Shown: positions 42,173 to 53,409 of the stretch, in pieces
How the letters are laid out: every line of letters begins with the position of its first letter
Position numbering within the stretch: position 1 is the stretch's first letter
Program-made: the position numbers and the translations under genes
Notes under the pieces: model-generated
The model's input: the letters and a program-made list of their open reading frames with translations, nothing else
What the model was told of the DNA's origin: nothing
Database searches by the model: none
NCBI GenBank assembly: GCA_947561585.1
Contig: CANNZV010001169.1
Coordinates: 1-64,000 of the forward strand
Reading direction: 5' to 3'
DNA length: 64,000 nucleotides
DNA from: Caprella mutica
Lineage: Eukaryota; Arthropoda; Malacostraca; Amphipoda; Caprellidae

Positions 42173-45100
42173 GAAAGATATTACATTGCTATTAAAAAAT
42201 TAAAACCTGTTAGGCAAAATGAAGATATGAAACCAATTACGGATGGTTATACTAATGCATTTGCTGCTAGAGTTAATTATAATGCTAGTGGTGATGGTAA
42301 ATTCAGACAGTGTATTTTGTGTCCCTTAACTAAAAATGAACCCTCCACCCACCCTATTTACAGGTGTGATAAGTACAGGCACTCTAAAGAAAAGATTAAA
42401 CGTTTGAAGGAATTGAATGGCTGTGTTAAATGTGGTTATATTAACCACCAAATTAATAACTGCAAATTCAAATTGAACAACAGATGCAGACATTGCAATA
42501 AATGGCACCAATCTTTCTTGTGCGATGAAAATGCATTAGAATCACGTAACGATAAACCCGTAAGAACTAGTAATCATGCTGCAATTCTATCTGATGTATT
42601 TCCAGGTACAGTATCTTCTAATTGTATTTTGCCTACTTTTTCTATGTTTATAGGAGAGACTCATGTAAGAGCCTTGAAAGATTGTGGTAGTCAGGCAAAC
42701 TTTATTGAAGCAGATTTGGCTGAGAGATTGAACTTAAAAATTATTGAGGATAATGTTTCTGTAGAATTGAATGGAATAAATGTGAAACATAAGTACACTA
42801 GTAAAATTGTTCAGATTAAAGCTAAATTTGGTGAATGTGAATACATTATTGAGGCTATAACTATTCCTAATATTAACATTAATTTTACGATTAATTGTTT
42901 GGGGTCCATTGTTGATAAATTTAATACACTTGATTTGCCCCTAGCAGACAGGTTTATTAATTGTAATTCTACGAATGTTGGAAATTTGAAGTTCATCTTA
43001 GGTACAAAGGGAGCATACTGCGTGCCCGAAACTGATGTAGTTATAGGAGACGATAAGAAATCTGTGTACTCTCTTACTCCATGTGGCATACTCCTGAGAG
43101 GTGACGCCAATGAACTACTCTCTAATCTAAACAAGGTGTGTAATACTTCTCTATCTAATAATCTGCCTCTTAACCCTTTGCAATTGCACGCATCAAATAT
43201 TTGTAGCGATGTGTCTTTGAATGAAGGAAAGGAAAATGAAGATAGTAAGTTGAAACCATTTAATATGTCTAAAGGGCAAATTAATTTGTCAAACCTAGAG
43301 AAAGCAAAGGAGCTTATGCTGTCTCAGTATTGTGACTATTACACTAATTATGACCAGGAAAATTGTAATGATAAGGATTCTGAGCTCAATGATTCCCTTG
43401 TAAAGTTTGCTTTAAATAGTTTAAGCATAAATTCAGATGGTAGAATTGTGATGCCTTTACTATGGAATAGCTCAGTGTCACACCTGCTAGGTACGAACAG
43501 TAACTTAGCAAAAGCAGTTTTAAAAGCAAATCTAAAGTCTTTAGTTAAAGACGATATGCTTTTAAAAATGGTAGATCAAACTTTCAAAGATCAGGAAAAA
43601 GCAGGAATTGTGGAAAGGATTCCCAACTTCGACCAATTCTCAAATGAAAATCCTAACCACAGCTTTTTAGCTCACTTTGGTGTATATAAATTGAATAGAG
43701 AAACCACGAAGGTCAGAGTAGTCTATATGTCCAATGTTTGTGAACAAACCCCAGATTTCAAACTTACGGTTAATCATAACCAGGCTATACATAGTGGACC
43801 TTCACTCAATCAAAAACTCTCATCGTCACTGTTACACCTGCGTTTTGATCCTTTTTTGTTGTGTTTCGATATAGTCAAAGCATTCAATTGCATTGCATTG
43901 AGCGAGGTAGATATGAACCGTCTATTGTTCTATTGGTTCCGTGACGTCAGTAAGAGGGATTTTACGATAGTTCCTTACAGACATCTTAGACTGAGCTTTG
44001 GTATACGCTGTAGCCCCACTATCCTCATGTTGGCCCTGTATTACATTTTAGTTTTAAATGTAGAGGGAGAAGACCGTAGAGTCTTTCAAACGAAGAAATT
44101 AATTTATCAATTAGCGTACATGGATAATCTTGCAGTTACTGCTACTAGCAGGGAAGAATTAGTAGATTACTATAATTTATTGACTCCTATTTTTGGTGAA
44201 TTTGGATTTCCACTCCAACAGTTTATATGTAACGATAAACTACTTCAAAATGACATTGATGAAATGGCAGATACTGAAACTAGCGGTACTGTGAAGTTGC
44301 TGGGAATAAATTGGAATAGAGAGAGTGATACCTTAGCAACAAAAGCTATTAATTTGGATATAAAAGCTAATACTAAGCGCTCCATATTATCCTCTGTTGC
44401 TTCTCAGTTCGACATTTATAACTACAACGGGCCGTTGTTAAACAGAGCTCGTTTGTTTCTGCACGAATTGCAATGCAATTCTTCCATAGGATGGGATGAT
44501 AAACTCTCCGTAGATTTACTGAGAGAGTGGTGTAATATTTGCAGACAAGCTAATTCTTCACCAGTAATAGAGATTGAACGATTTGTCGGCAACAGAAATA
44601 GCAAGTACAGACTGCTGGCATTTTCTGACAGTAGTAAAACCATATACGGAGTTGTGGTTTACATCAAAGATCTTCAGACTAATAAAACTACTTTTCTCCT
44701 AGCTAAAAATCGCATTGTTAACAAGCAAATGGAGGATAAGAGTATCCCTTCGTTAGAAATGCAGGGAATAGTTCTAGCTGTTGAGTGTTTATTGGATATA
44801 TACAATGAGCTAGGTGGCAGTCAGTGCGTTTGTCCTATTGATATTAGTGACATGTATGTATATTCCGATAGTTTGGTATGCTTATCATGGATAAATGCAC
44901 ACGTTAATAAATTAGACAAGCCACAAAAGCGATCTGTTTTTATACAGAATAGGCTGCTTAAGATTTGTAAACTGTGTGATACATTTCCTATAACTTTCAA
45001 TTTTGTTTCAGGGATGGAAAATCCTTCAGATTGTATGACTAGATGTCTCTCTCATAAAATGTTAAGTCAGACATGCTATATTTCAGGACCTACATTTATA

Positions 45101-45910
45101 GATACAAATGACCAGCTTAGCAGAGAAGATATCATGTCTGTAACTGTACCTAATCCTAACGTGAGTCTATCTGAACCCATAGAGGTACTATCTGCCAGTT
45201 TTGCTCATGATAATTTGAGATATGAAGAAAATCTAACCAACTCCTCCTCATTCATTAAATTACGTGGCATTTACAGTAAGGTTTTCATGTTCATTAACAA
45301 ACTGAAGCATCGTGCTAAATTAGCGCAACTATCTCATGCCACTGATTATAATTTCTATAAAGAGTCTACGGACTTTCTCATAAAGAATGATCAATGCAAG
45401 GGGTATAATGATATAGTTTCTTATTTTGAGGGTGGTAGTAAACTTGTGAAAGATATCCCTAATTTAGTTAAGCAGTTGAATGTGTTTATGGATAACCGTG
45501 GATTATTGAGAGTTAGGAGCAAATTTGGGAGAATGGTTAAAGGCAAACTCGCTATATTTCCGGTATTACTAGTTAAACGCAGTAGACTCACTGATTTATT
45601 TGTGGAATATTTTCATGATAAGACGTCTCATTCAGGGGTTTACAACGTGATAAGTGAGTTGAGAAAATTGGTTTACATTCCTCATTTATTTTCAGTTGTT
45701 AAAAAGGTGATTAGGCGTTGTATTGTTTGCCGTAGGTTCAAAGCCAGACCAATTCAGATTAATCAAAGCCCTTACAGGGAAAATAGAATAAATCCGCCTC
45801 AAATTCCTTATCGACATATTTATATGGACTTTTTTTGGACCTTACCAGGTGAAAGTCAACAATGTAAAATCGAAGGTTTACATTCTGTGCATTACTTGTA
45901 CCTATACTAG
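42173..45910 (+). pseudogene. BEL-2 pol: CCHC, protease, RT, RNase H, integrase zinc region
   Basis: The frame runs on from gag; the first ATG after the insertion is at 42227. Cysteine-rich knuckles come first (CVKCGYINHQINNC, CRHCNKWHQSFLC), then the protease motif ALKDCGSQANFI (42668-42703; Cys where Ser or Thr is commoner). RT follows with LCFDIVKAF and AYMDNLAV at 44114-44137, that is YMDN where YXDD is usual. RNase H shows LAFSDSS, SLEMQGI and VYSDSLV. The integrase zinc region has HDKTSHSG and CIVCRR. The frame is lost at a run of seven T at 45830-45836 in the integrase core; the core continues in the next frame. Confidence 0.88.
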
Positions 45911-46910
45911 GGCTATCAACTTGAAACTTTGCATTGATCTTACAGTTAAGGAGTTTTTGCGGGGATTTCAGATTCATTGTTTTGAGTTTGGAGTTCCAAC
46001 GTACGTAGTAACAGATTTAGGAAGTAACTTTGTGGCTGGCGCTAACATGATTAGAGATTTCTTGAAGGATCCTGAATCTGCTGAGTATTTTGAGGAGAAT
46101 AATGTATCTCTGATAATATTTGAGCAGTATTTTAAAGGTAACAGTTCCTTGGGATCGTTGGTAGAGAGTTGCGTTAAGTTATCAAAACTACTCATATTTT
46201 GTGCTATTAGGAATAACATTTTGAATTTCAGAGATTTTGAATTCCTCATTGCCCAAACTGTTCACTTGGTCAATAAGCGTCCTATCGCATTTAAAGAGAG
46301 CTTGAGGGATTTAGAGAGTGACGACTTTCTCAAAGTTGTTACCCCGGAAATTTTGGTGCGGGGACACGAGATGCTTTCCATTAATTTGATCCCTAGTTTA
46401 CAGGCAGATGTTGATCACGCCGATCCAGATTGGAGTTCAGAAAGTCCTCCTCACTCCGCCAGAAATGCATCGAGGAATTTACAGATAGTGAGGCAATATC
46501 TAATTGATCTCTATCATGGCGAATTTTTAAGCACCTTGATTGAGCAAGCAGTTGACGTGAGGGATCGCTACAAGCCCGTCAAACATGATTTGATTAAAAG
46601 GGGCGACATCGTATTACTGAGGGAGGCGAATACTAAGATTTCTCAGTACCCAATGGGAATAGTACAGTCTGTTGTTACAAACATCAACAATGAAGTCACT
46701 GGTGCAACTATTTTTAAGGGAGGTACCAGAGAATTAGTTAAACGTCACTCTACGTCGCTCATTCCATTGCTGACTGATGATGGTGGCTGTGACGATGAGG
46801 AAGCAGTGAAACCATGCGACGCACCTGAAGCTGCTACCGGTAATACCCGCCCTCAGCGTGCAGCAAAAGACCGATGTATACGTACACTTAAGAGCTATTG
46901 CGATACATAA
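45849..46910 (+). pseudogene. BEL-2 integrase core and C-terminal domain
   Basis: The continuation of pol in the frame shifted at the T-run. The second core Asp is in VVTDLGSNF and the Glu in GSLVESCVK. A BEL-type C-terminal domain (DUF5641-like) follows: PDWSSE, a RYLIDLYHGEFL-like stretch (RQYLIDLYHGEFL), KRGDIVLLREA and YPMGIV. It ends with a stop 64 bp before the 3' LTR. Frame and content are intact apart from the single 5' shift. Confidence 0.88.
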
Positions 46911-46974
46911 ATTGTGATTTATGTATTATTTGATTCACCTTTATTTTTTTCAAAGGTGAACGCCCCCCTCGGAG

Positions 46975-47051
46975 TGTACATAAATACACATCTATGTATA
47001 TATGTTTATTGTTTAATTATTGTTCTAATCTTGATTGTTCATTATATGTTG
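46975..47051 (+). repeat. BEL-2 3' LTR, first 77 bp
   Basis: It begins TGTACATAAATACACATC as at 38345 and stops at GTTG (47048-47051), where the gypsy element is inserted. One difference from the 5' LTR is visible (CTTGATTG for CTTGTTTG). Confidence 0.92.
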
Positions 47052-48993
47052 TGTAAGATTTTTCCAATGTTTTTCTCTAGTCTTAGAAAGTGTTTTATTA
47101 TATCCACTTCTAAGCTATTATATCCATCTTACTTATTATCTATCTAGATATAGCCTATCTTATTTTCTTCCTTTCCAGTTCTAAATAATACATAAATAAA
47201 TGATGAATTAATAAATGTGACAATCAAACAAGAGTAAATTTTTATCTATTTATTCCTATTGTACTCAGCTTATGTCTTGAGTCAGATTGGTCCGTAGTTT
47301 TGGTTCGAGTAGTTCTCGAGTGAGGTATCGCTGCAGTGATAATCTTTGGTACTTCCTTCGTGCGTAACAATCAGTTATCGCTATGTAGCCAAGATTGGTG
47401 TTTGCTGCGTCCGTATGCTAGGGTTGGAACTAAAGTATCCGTAGCTTTGTTAGTTCTCTGTAGGTTAAGTCGTGTTTCCGTAGACTAGAATGTGCTGGTC
47501 TCTCTAGACTAGCGTAGACTTGGAATTGACTGTCTCCGTAGACTGGGAATGACTGGGAATTTACTGGCTCCGTAGACTTGGAATGACTGGGAATTTACTG
47601 GCTCCGTAGACTGGGAATGAGTCTCTCTAGACTGGCTTTTGCGTCTCCCTAGACTGGGACCCTGGAATAATAAATCCAGTAAGAAATTTGGACTTAAATT
47701 TCCTTCAACAATTTGCCAAAATAACAATAAAAAATAAAAAGAAAAAATTATTCTTTACATTATAATCAATTGAAATAATTTACTAATTTATCAATTGTTG
47801 TGAATTAAGATTTATGCCAGTTAAATAGCAATAATTAAAACTAATGTTTATTAATTAGGTTGAGTTGAATTATTATTTGGCATTTTTCATGTTCATAATA
47901 AATAGTTAATAATAATTGTAGTTAATTTAATATGAGAAGTAAATTACTTTGGCAAATGTAGAAGCATTAAAAATAGTTGTACTTAATATTACAATAGTTG
48001 AGAATTTAGCAAAATGTTACTCGTCAAATGGCCTTTTAATTATTATAATAAATAATTAAATTCCTAATCCTGAAGTTGAAATATGTTGTGTAAAACTTAA
48101 TTGTAATATATTAAATATGCATTGAATTAGAAGAATAGTATTAACAAATGTTATACATTTTTAATACTGTCAGAAGTTATCCCAACTTATGCAGTTTGGT
48201 CAAATGTTGGCGGTTGGTCATGTTTTCAAACCTGGGAAACATGATGTAAGAAAAGTCTGGGATGTGTACTGACTTTTCCAAAAATGGGAAGTAACGTAAT
48301 TCTGATTGTGAATAAGGATACTAATTCTAATAATAGTTTGTTATTATAGTTAACTATATTAATAATGTTAATTGGAGCTAATTAGCTAATAAATCATATA
48401 AATATCAGTATATTTATGGCACTAGCTAATATGGCAATTCAGTATAATAAATATGGCATTATTAAGAATACTATTATACAAATAACTTGAGGGAATAATT
48501 ATTAGTTATATATTTACCCAATGTTTCTTTAGCTAAGAAGATTTGGGGGATTGGTTTGGAGTTAATCCTAGGCTGTTGTTATGGACAATTCATGAGAAAC
48601 AATGTTTATTTCTTTGTAAATAGTAAGTTGTATATAAATTGGAAGGTGTTATGTCTGCAATAAAGGTATTAATATTAATAATTGGTGAGAGTTTATAATC
48701 TAATTTTAGTTCACAAACACTAGCACTGTATCGGCACTCTTCACTCTGTTGTATCAGACTCGTTAATGTCGTTTAACCGGTAAAAATTATCCTTACAATC
48801 TTTAGGCGGAAACTAAACAAAGGGTAGGCCTAATTGTATTTAGCGCGTATGTTTCTAGAGTGTTGCCATAAGTTTAGAAATACCTTTGAATTCAATTGCG
48901 TTATATTTTAATCAGCAAATTACTGTAGTGGTTGTAATTGATTATCAATAATTAGTTGTTGTTAATTAATTATGCAATAATCGGGTTGCAACA
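47052..48993 (-). repeat. Gypsy 3' LTR
   Basis: 1942 bp; every block I compared with 53410-55351 is the same at a constant offset of 6358. It includes a tandem stretch at 47515-47640 built on CCGTAGACTGGGAATGACTG. Confidence 0.95.
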
Positions 48994-49007
48994 CAGCTCC
49001 CCTCCTA
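48994..49007 (-). promoter_or_regulatory. Gypsy polypurine tract
   Basis: On the minus strand, AGGAGGGGAGCTG directly precedes the 3' LTR. Purine-rich tracts here prime plus-strand DNA synthesis. Confidence 0.8.
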
Positions 49008-49059
49008 GTGGCTTAGTTAGATTTCAATTTAACTGAGTCACGGAGTGATGTTTTATCTC

Positions 49060-51750
49060 CTAATTTACATACCTAGCAGGTTTTCTAACTGTTCTACCAG
49101 ATCGTGTGGTGCGAATAATTAGTGGTATCCTAGATGTTCTAATTGGTGTCCTAACATTTGCTCTAATGTTTGGTGTTTGGTCGTTTGTTGGTAAGCTAAT
49201 GTTTAATGGAGGAATCAATTCTAGCTCTGAGTTTGCAAGGATTTCTTCCTCAGTGTGAGCTGGTTTCAGTCTGTTTATGTGGACATTATCTTGTCCTCTA
49301 TCCAGTTGTAGGGTAAAATATTTATCATATCTTTTGATAACCTTATATGGTCCCTTGTATGCTGGGTCTAATGATCTTTTTGCCTCATTTCTGACAAAAA
49401 CATGACTAGCTGTAGTCAATCCTGGTGGAATATAGTGATTTGAACTGTAGCTTCCTTGCGACAGCGTCGAGATAGCATTCATTTGTGCCTTCAGTAAGTT
49501 GACATATTCCGATTGAGTTGTGGTTTCCTTATAATCGAAAGGAGTTGTTAGGTGTGCTGGAAGCGTGAGAGTGCATCCATAAAGAAGTTCAGCCGATGAA
49601 TAGGGATAGTCTGACTTTACTGCAGTTCGTAAATGGAGCATAGTTAAAGGTAATTTCTGTACCCAATAATGATTTCCATCGAGTTGAGCTCTCAAGGCAC
49701 ACTTCAGTGTTCGGTGAAATCTTTCAATTATTCCGTTACCTTGAGGGTGGTATGCTGTGGTAGTAATGTGATGAATACCTAACGTTTCTGTCAGTTCTTC
49801 AAATAATGCAGACGTGAATTGGCGTCCTCGGTCGGTAGTCAGAGTGCGTGGAACTCCGTATCTTGAGATCCATTGACTAACCAGAGCTTCACTTACTGTA
49901 GTAGCAGTTGAATCCTTGATCGGTATAGCTTCAGGCCATCTGCTGAATCGATCAATGATTGTTAGTAAGTATGTGTAACCATCTACAGGAGGTAATGGTC
50001 CTACAATATCAAGGTGAATAGCTTGGAACTTCAGTTCCGGTTCTGCAATCTGTTCTACTGGAGCTTTAGTATGTCTGATTACCTTGCACTTCTGGCAAGG
50101 GATGCATTTTTCTAATACACTCTTGACTGCACTGTGTAAGTTAGGAAACACATAATGTTTCTTTATCGTTTTTACCGTAGTGCGAATTCCAGTATGAGCA
50201 GGTAAATGGAATTTCTTAATCATTTCATCCACCATAGTCTTGGGAATGAGCGGTCGTAACCTTCCATTGCTTGTGTCACAAATTACATCACCAACTTTTC
50301 TAAGTTTAAGGGCCGTAGTTTCAGGGTTTCGTAGCATTTTGGTGATTTCTTCATCCAATTGTTGCTCCCGTATGAGTTTAGGCGTGTCTGGTGATATAAG
50401 AGTGTTATTGGTTGCTACAGTACATACATCAGGCGTTATTTCTGATGCCGTCTGCTCAGCAGGTCTTGAGAGAAGATCCGCTGTATGGTTGTTCTCGCCA
50501 GGGATGAATTTTATATCGTTGGTGAGTTCAGAGATGTAACTCAGTTGTCTCGCTTCTCGAGAATTCTCTCTCTGTTTATTTGAATTAAATGCAAAACACA
50601 GCGGTTTGTGATCGCACATAATGGAGAAACCTGATATTCCTCTAAGGAAGAAACTAAAATGTTTACAAGCGAGGTAAACGGCTAGTAGTTCTCTGGAAAA
50701 AGTAGAATAATTTCTCTCCCTATCTGCAAAGGATTTACTAAAGAAGGCAAGAGGTGCGATACCTTCTTCAGTTTCTTGTTGTAGTACAGCTCCTGCAGCA
50801 GTATTTGAAGCATCGGTTATTAGGGATATTTTTGCATCTACTTTAGGGAAACTCAGGGTAGTGACTTCAGCCAGCGCTTCCTTAGCTTTTGTGAAGGCAG
50901 TTTTTTCTTCATCATTCAGGATAACCTTTTTATTCTTGCATTTGTTCTTCCCCTTCAGCAGATCAGTCAGTGGTTGCATGATTGTGGCAGCATTCTTTAT
51001 GAATCTTCTGTAGAAATTCAAACTACCAAGGAATCCTCTAAGCTCCTTGTAGGTCTCAGGTGTCTTCATTTGCATTATTGCCTTGACTTTTGATTCGAGA
51101 GGTCGTATGCCCGTTTTGTCAATCTGATGTCCTAGGAAAAATATCTGAGATTGGGCAAAAATGCTCTTTTGCACATTAAGCTTCAAGCCATAGTCATCTA
51201 ATCGCTGTAGCACTGCTCTCAGATCCTCTAAGTGTGTACTTTCATTTTCGCTTGCAATGAGGATGTCATCCACGTAGGTAAAGGTAGTTACAGGAATCTC
51301 CTCACCAGATGCATCTTTTCTCTTGATATTGGCAAGGATAGTGTCAGCAAAACATTGAAAGGTGTTGGCAGATCTCTTCATCCCAAATGGCATTTGAAGA
51401 AACTCAAAACTGCCAAACGGGGTGCTGACAGTAGTTTTCTTGATATCTGGCGGATACACGGGTATCTGTAGGAAGGCGTCCTTCAGGTCTAAATGGCTGA
51501 AGATTTTCTTCCCACTTAACTCCATTGTGAAATCTTGTAAGAATGGCAGTGGATAGAGATCTGGAGTCATTGTTAGATTCAATAACCTGTAATCTCCTAC
51601 AGGTCTTAATGTGTTATCTTGTTTATGAACGACGTGCAAAGGTGACGAGTATTCACTTCTTGATCTTCGCACTATTCCTCGTTGCTCTAATTCTTCAAAT
51701 CGTGCCTTCATCTCTGCAGCAATTGCTGGATTCATTCTGCGAGGTCTCAC
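49060..51750 (-). CDS. Gypsy pol: reverse transcriptase, RNase H, integrase
   Basis: 896 residues from the first in-frame Met; the real polyprotein frame opens a little upstream. RT: D88 in HLDLKDA and YVDD at 159-162. RNase H: D313 (ITDAS), E354 (SREL) and D380 (MCDHKPL). Integrase zinc site H515, H519, C549, C552, and core D581 (HLDIVGP), D640 (TTDRG), E676 (GIIERFH). A GPY-type C-terminal module is present (YKGPYKV, near 830), with no chromodomain seen. All catalytic residues are present and there are no internal stops. Pol is in the -1 frame to pro; the two frames meet near 51803-51812, where no standard slippery site is seen. Confidence 0.93.
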   Translation of the reverse strand: MRPRRMNPAIAAEMKARFEELEQRGIVRRSRSEYSSPLHVVHKQDNTLRPVGDYRLLNLTMTPDLYPLPFLQDFTMELSGKKIFSHLDLKDAFLQIPVYPPDIKKTTVSTPFGSFEFLQMPFGMKRSANTFQCFADTILANIKRKDASGEEIPVTTFTYVDDILIASENESTHLEDLRAVLQRLDDYGLKLNVQKSIFAQSQIFFLGHQIDKTGIRPLESKVKAIMQMKTPETYKELRGFLGSLNFYRRFIKNAATIMQPLTDLLKGKNKCKNKKVILNDEEKTAFTKAKEALAEVTTLSFPKVDAKISLITDASNTAAGAVLQQETEEGIAPLAFFSKSFADRERNYSTFSRELLAVYLACKHFSFFLRGISGFSIMCDHKPLCFAFNSNKQRENSREARQLSYISELTNDIKFIPGENNHTADLLSRPAEQTASEITPDVCTVATNNTLISPDTPKLIREQQLDEEITKMLRNPETTALKLRKVGDVICDTSNGRLRPLIPKTMVDEMIKKFHLPAHTGIRTTVKTIKKHYVFPNLHSAVKSVLEKCIPCQKCKVIRHTKAPVEQIAEPELKFQAIHLDIVGPLPPVDGYTYLLTIIDRFSRWPEAIPIKDSTATTVSEALVSQWISRYGVPRTLTTDRGRQFTSALFEELTETLGIHHITTTAYHPQGNGIIERFHRTLKCALRAQLDGNHYWVQKLPLTMLHLRTAVKSDYPYSSAELLYGCTLTLPAHLTTPFDYKETTTQSEYVNLLKAQMNAISTLSQGSYSSNHYIPPGLTTASHVFVRNEAKRSLDPAYKGPYKVIKRYDKYFTLQLDRGQDNVHINRLKPAHTEEEILANSELELIPPLNISLPTNDQTPNIRANVRTPIRTSRIPLIIRTTRSGRTVRKPARYVN

Positions 51751-52300
51751 AGATACTGGCGGTCCTGTAGTCGGGATATGAAACTGAAAATCATGCTTCG
51801 GCTTGAGGGACGAAATTCATTTGTCAAGTTTGGGAATTGTTGCACAAGTGATAGGTATTTATTGGGGGTTGAGGTATTTACATTTAGGCAATCACCATTC
51901 TGTTGATCCCTAATGTATAATTCGTTTCTTGTAGGATCTACGCATAATTGGTTCTTTATTAGGAAGTCTAGACCTAATATTGGTGTGACTACATCTCCTA
52001 TAATGAAGATATGTGTGTATTTGTTGCCAAGAGAGATATCAATAGTTACGGATTTTTGTCCATATGTTGTAATCTTTGTACCATTTGCAGCTGTTAAATA
52101 ATAGGAACGTGGTGAATGTCTCTCTTCTCTTGATGGTGGAATAATAGATACAGCACTACCTGTATCAATCAAGAATGATTGATTAGATAATTTATCTAAA
52201 ATCTTTAATTGCTGCATAGTAGCATTTACTGTAGCCTTTTTAGTTTTGAGTTGGGGTCGAATATGTGAAGAAGGCTGCTTCACATGCCCCTGTATACGTT
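51747..52300 (-). CDS. Gypsy protease, -1 frame to gag
   Basis: The open frame is -1 relative to gag and extends upstream to the slippery heptamer at 52298-52304. It encodes a retropepsin: [15 protein letters not shown] (catalytic DTGS), then [13 protein letters not shown], where ILGLDFL is the usual flap-distal motif. There is no ATG near its start (52283 is a GTG), which argues for expression by frameshifting from gag. After DTGS the frame runs about 130 residues and ends in a premature stop just after crossing to the pol frame. Confidence 0.85.
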
Positions 52301-52304
52301 TTTT
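52253..52304 (-). promoter_or_regulatory. Predicted -1 frameshift signal at gypsy gag/pro
   Basis: Reading the minus strand in the gag frame, TCA AAA AAC gives the heptamer A AAA AAC (52304-52298). A 7-nt spacer (GTATACA) follows, then a stem-loop: GGGG (52290-52287) pairs with CCCC (52256-52253), and ATGTGAAG (52285-52278) pairs with CTTCACAT (52270-52263) around a 7-nt loop. The gag stop (TGA, 52282-52280) lies inside the stem. Protease is in the -1 frame. All parts fit known -1 frameshift rules; the frameshift itself is inferred. Confidence 0.85.
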
Positions 52305-53077
52305 GAGAACGCAACGTTTTTAGTCCTGTAGTACCTGCAATAGGGTTCACATTTCCTAGCTTCTTTTCCATACTTCTTATGGAAATAGCAAATGTTATCC
52401 ATTTGTTGAGTATTTTTCCACCTTGCTCCATCTGTAGGAATTCTTCCTTGTGGATGCATAGGAGTTTGGTTAAACACAGGAGCGTGAAGTTCTGATGACT
52501 TTTTCATCTCTTCTATTGTTTTTGTCAATGACAATACCTGTTTTTGTAGTTCCACAATCTCTGATGTAGTAGTAACGCTATTCACTGACGAGTCCTTGGA
52601 ATTATTGCTAGCTTGCCACATGCTTTCTGCAGTGACTGCCAAGTCCTCTAGCGACTTATCAGGCATTGTAGCCAAGACCATTCTTATAGCCTCTGGTTGG
52701 TTTTGCAGGAAAAGGTACTTTACCAGTTCAGACTTCCTTTCATTTTCAGGTGCAGTTTTTTGTAATTTGAGTAGAAATTGTTTGGGTGAGAGTGTTTTGC
52801 TATTCTGTGTAGCCATTAGTTGGGTGTATTTGTCATTTGTAGAGGTTTTTGTTTCTTCTAAAATTTTCTTTTTCAGGTCCTCGTATGGATTTGCTGATAC
52901 TTCTCGTAATGCATCTTCAATCAAGTGTGGAAGTGTAAATGGGGGTATTGAGTTGGTTAAGTATGATAATTGGGTGAGTTTATCTTCAATATTGTGTACC
53001 TTGAAATAATTTTCCAATTTCAAGAAAGAAAGAGTGAAATTGTTTGTGTCAAAAAGAGGTAATGTTTGTGTAGTCAT
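52280..53077 (-). CDS. Gypsy gag
   Basis: 265 residues from the ATG at 53077. The N-terminal half resembles the capsid-like region of arthropod gypsy elements (DUF7041-type: FLKLENYFKVHNIEDKL, YEDLKKKIL). A heptad-rich stretch (VELQKQVLSLTKTIEEMKK, about 172-190) suggests a short coiled coil. The C-terminus has a cysteine/histidine motif CYFHKKYGKEARKC followed by CRYY, the arthropod-type replacement for a CCHC knuckle. The gag stop lies 15 nt after the slippery heptamer, inside the predicted stem. Confidence 0.9.
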   Translation of the reverse strand: MTTQTLPLFDTNNFTLSFLKLENYFKVHNIEDKLTQLSYLTNSIPPFTLPHLIEDALREVSANPYEDLKKKILEETKTSTNDKYTQLMATQNSKTLSPKQFLLKLQKTAPENERKSELVKYLFLQNQPEAIRMVLATMPDKSLEDLAVTAESMWQASNNSKDSSVNSVTTTSEIVELQKQVLSLTKTIEEMKKSSELHAPVFNQTPMHPQGRIPTDGARWKNTQQMDNICYFHKKYGKEARKCEPYCRYYRTKNVAFSKNVYRGM

Positions 53078-53121
53078 CTTAAAAGCTGCTGAGGTAATTG
53101 TGTCAAAAAAGGAAAGAAATT

Positions 53122-53215
53122 AGTAATCCCTGTGATTAGTTAAGAGAAAGATTAATCCCTGTGATTAGTTTGGAGAAAGATTAATCCCTGTGATTAGTTT
53201 GGAGAAAGGATTAGA
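53122..53215 (-). repeat. 29-bp tandem repeat in the gypsy leader
   Basis: Three copies of TAATCCCTGTGATTAGTTTG plus GAGAAAGAT, between the primer site and gag. Similar leader repeats occur in several retroelements; role unknown. Confidence 0.85.
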
Positions 53216-53389
53216 ATTGAATATTGTATTTGAGCATGAAATAGTAATATCTACAATTAATTGATATATTCAGTAATATAAGACTATTGAATATAATGTA
53301 GTTTATTGCCAATTTATTAATTTCATCAATTTTATATAGATATTAATATCTGGAACAGATCAGATCAGAAGGATATGGATGTTCTAGAG

Positions 53390-53409
53390 GTCCAGAAGGG
53401 GTCACCACT
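53390..53409 (-). promoter_or_regulatory. Gypsy primer-binding site
   Basis: On the minus strand, just after the 5' LTR (2-base AG gap), TGGTGACCCCTTCTGGACC begins. Position and TGG start fit a tRNA primer site; the tRNA was not identified. Confidence 0.7.

Noticed and set aside
51803..51812. Second programmed frameshift at gypsy pro/pol
   Set aside because: There is no slippery heptamer and the frame overlap is too short; an indel is simpler.
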